In this document: piece by piece, positions 62,598-64,000 of the stretch
How the letters are laid out: every line of letters begins with the position of its first letter
Numbering within the stretch: position 1 is the first letter of the stretch
Assembly: GCF_000373645.1 (NCBI RefSeq)
Contig: NZ_KB892026.1
Coordinates: 1 to 64,000, forward strand
DNA length: 64,000 bases
DNA from: Streptomyces sp. ATexAB-D23
GTDB taxonomy: Bacteria; Actinomycetota; Actinomycetes; Streptomycetales; Streptomycetaceae
Reading direction: 5' to 3'
The notes under the pieces: model-generated
What the model was told of the DNA's origin: nothing
Seen by the model: only the letters and a program-made list of their open reading frames with translations
Databases searched by the model: none
Made by a program: the position numbers and the translations under genes

Positions 62598-63572
62598 GTG
62601 CCCACCGTCGTGCGACTGCCGGCCGGGAAGGCGTTGACCGTCCGGGCGGCGGCCGACGCCTTCCTCGACTCGCTCCGCAACCCGAACACCGTCCGCAGCT
62701 ACGGTGTCGGGGTCGGCAAGACCGCCGAGCGGATCGGGGAGGCCCGCCCGCTCGGGTCGGTCGCGGACGACGAGATCGGCGAGGCCCTGGAACTGCTGTG
62801 GGGCACGGCGGCGGTCAACACCTGGAACGCCCGCCGGGCGGCGGTGCTGTCCTGGCTGGGCTGGTGCGCGGAGTACGGCTACGACAGTCCGGCGGTCCCG
62901 GCCTGGACGAAGCGGCTGGCCGTGCCGGACTCCGAGACCCCGGCCCGCTCGAAGATGGCCGTGGACCGGCTCATCGCCCGCCGTGAGATCCACCTGCGGG
63001 AGAAGACGCTGTGGCGGATGCTCTACGAGACCTGCGCCCGCGCGGAGGAGATCCTCGGCGTGAACATCGAGGACCTGGACCTCGCCGCCCGCCGCTGCCC
63101 GGTCAAGGCCAAGGGCGCCCGGAGCAAGGCCCGCCGGCGCGGGCAGGCACGGGAGGACTTCGTGCTGGAGACCATCTACTGGGACGCCGGCACCGCCCGG
63201 CTCCTGCCCCGGCTGCTCAAGGGCCGCACCCGGGGCCCGGTGTTCGTCACCCACCGCCGCCCCGGCCCGGGGAAGGTCCTCGCACCGCGCGACGTGTGCC
63301 CGGACACCGGCCTGGCCCGCCTCTCCTACGGCCAGGCCCGCGCCCTCCTTGACGAGCACACCGCCGTGCACGGACCGGGGACCGGCTGGGACCTGCACGA
63401 GTACCGCCACTCGGGGCTGACCGAACTCGGCGTACAGGGCGCCTCCCTGCTGATGCTGATGGCGAAGTCCCGGCACAAGAAGCCGGAGAACGTCCGCCGC
63501 TACTTCAAGCCCTCCCACGAAGCGATCTCCGAGCTGACCAGCCTCCTCGCCCCCGGCGACGCACGCCGCTGA
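62598..63572 (+). CDS. tyrosine recombinase/integrase
   Basis: 324 residues. The N-terminal SAM-like core-binding domain (about 1-110) is followed by the catalytic domain. The catalytic residues can be placed: Arg in ETCARAEEILG, His-x-x-Arg in LHEYRHSG, and the second His and nucleophile Tyr in SRHKKPENVRRYFKPS. GTG 62598 has AAGGGGGAAG upstream. It strand-exchanges DNA at short inverted sites, and a candidate site lies just upstream. No excisionase or tRNA target is seen here. Another integrase-like gene starts 231 bp downstream, so this could be the edge of a mobile element. Confidence 0.9.
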   Translation: MPTVVRLPAGKALTVRAAADAFLDSLRNPNTVRSYGVGVGKTAERIGEARPLGSVADDEIGEALELLWGTAAVNTWNARRAAVLSWLGWCAEYGYDSPAVPAWTKRLAVPDSETPARSKMAVDRLIARREIHLREKTLWRMLYETCARAEEILGVNIEDLDLAARRCPVKAKGARSKARRRGQAREDFVLETIYWDAGTARLLPRLLKGRTRGPVFVTHRRPGPGKVLAPRDVCPDTGLARLSYGQARALLDEHTAVHGPGTGWDLHEYRHSGLTELGVQGASLLMLMAKSRHKKPENVRRYFKPSHEAISELTSLLAPGDARR

Positions 63573-63803
63573 CCGGACGGCCCCGCGTCCGGCTGTCCGG
63601 GCGAGAACCGGGTACCGCCGAGATACGGGCCAGAGGGGCAATCAGCAGATCCTGAACGCGGAAAGTCCCAGGTCACGGCGCTGGTCCGAGCGTCGGGGCA
63701 TCACAGCCTCGATTATCTAGGGTGCCGAGAACGCGTCAGGCACGTTGACCGAATTAACTCACGTGTTTTCGCAGGTCAGTTGGGTTTCTGCTAGCTTCCC
63801 GGC

Positions 63804-64000
63804 ATGTCCGGTGAACAGCGTCCCGGCAGGGATCTGAAGAACTTTGTGCTGCCTGAGTTAGGCCAGTTACTGGAGACGGGAGCCCCCTGGGAGCCGTATC
63901 AGGTGCTGGACTCGTTCGGACGGCCGATCGAGCCTGTCGCCACGTACCTCAGAGACCTGATGGCAGCGGACAGTTCGCCGTTGACGCCACGCTCGTACGG
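63804..64000 (+). CDS. second integrase-like gene, N-terminal part (runs off the window)
   Basis: 65 residues are visible from ATG 63804, with no stop before the window end. The segment ATYLRDLMAADSSPLTPRSYG matches the opening of the N-terminal core-binding domain of phage-type tyrosine integrases. Codons 19 and 22 are TTA, the leucine codon read only by the bldA tRNA, so translation should be limited to late growth. Base composition is lower in GC than its neighbours, a sign of transfer. No clear ribosome site precedes the ATG. Confidence 0.65.
   Translation, partial: MSGEQRPGRDLKNFVLPELGQLLETGAPWEPYQVLDSFGRPIEPVATYLRDLMAADSSPLTPRSY

Overview
The window is high-GC actinobacterial chromosome, almost certainly Streptomyces. 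Evidence: strong G/C bias at third codon positions, frequent GTG starts, overlapping GTGA/ATGA gene junctions, and a gene order I recognise from the S. coelicolor core (rsmA-ispE, galTEK, tamR/tam, ppc, pth-rplY-prs-glmU, mfd). The last gene, next to a recombinase, carries two TTA codons, the codon read by the bldA tRNA.

Layout. 0-5 kb: a 75-bp tandem repeat, rsmA, ispE, a lipoprotein and an ABC-F ATPase. 5-11 kb: three tandem paralogues, each with a Pro/Gln-rich cytoplasmic tail, one membrane helix and an exported PQQ-type beta-propeller. 11-17 kb: an atypical LuxR-type regulator, a sodium/solute symporter with a small membrane partner, and the divergent galT-galE-galK operon. 17-22 kb: GNAT, a second response regulator, the divergent tamR/tam pair with its operators, a VOC protein and an exported FG-GAP protein. 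22-27 kb: a TetR/desaturase operon and ppc. 27-32 kb: a leftward housekeeping block (membrane protein, pth, rplY, prs, glmU, tRNA-Gln).

32-40 kb is the most unusual part. An orphan histidine kinase ends inside a second repeat array of the same family as the one at the window start. It is followed by a divergent four-gene cluster built from polymorphic-toxin and immunity folds: SUKH-3, a YwqJ-like deaminase, a WHH-like nuclease fused to SUKH, and an Imm35-like/deaminase-like/SUKH-4 protein with a collagen-like linker. A FilP/Scy-like coiled-coil gene comes next. No secretion signals are visible, so these may be domesticated toxin-immunity modules acting inside the cell.

40-48 kb is an accessory stretch of regulators paired with efflux or redox genes (MarR/MFS, LysR/epimerase/aldo-keto reductase with an apparent frameshift, TetR facing a NmrA-PPOX-dehalogenase operon). 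48-55 kb holds a MacB-type ABC transporter and mfd. 55-64 kb holds an ArsR/MFS operon with two operators, an RsbW-like kinase, a UTRA-only protein overlapping a full GntR regulator, TetR, a SCO6745-type protein, an exported HNH nuclease, two small genes and a decayed one, and a tyrosine recombinase with inverted core-like sites just upstream. The window ends inside a second, TTA-containing integrase.
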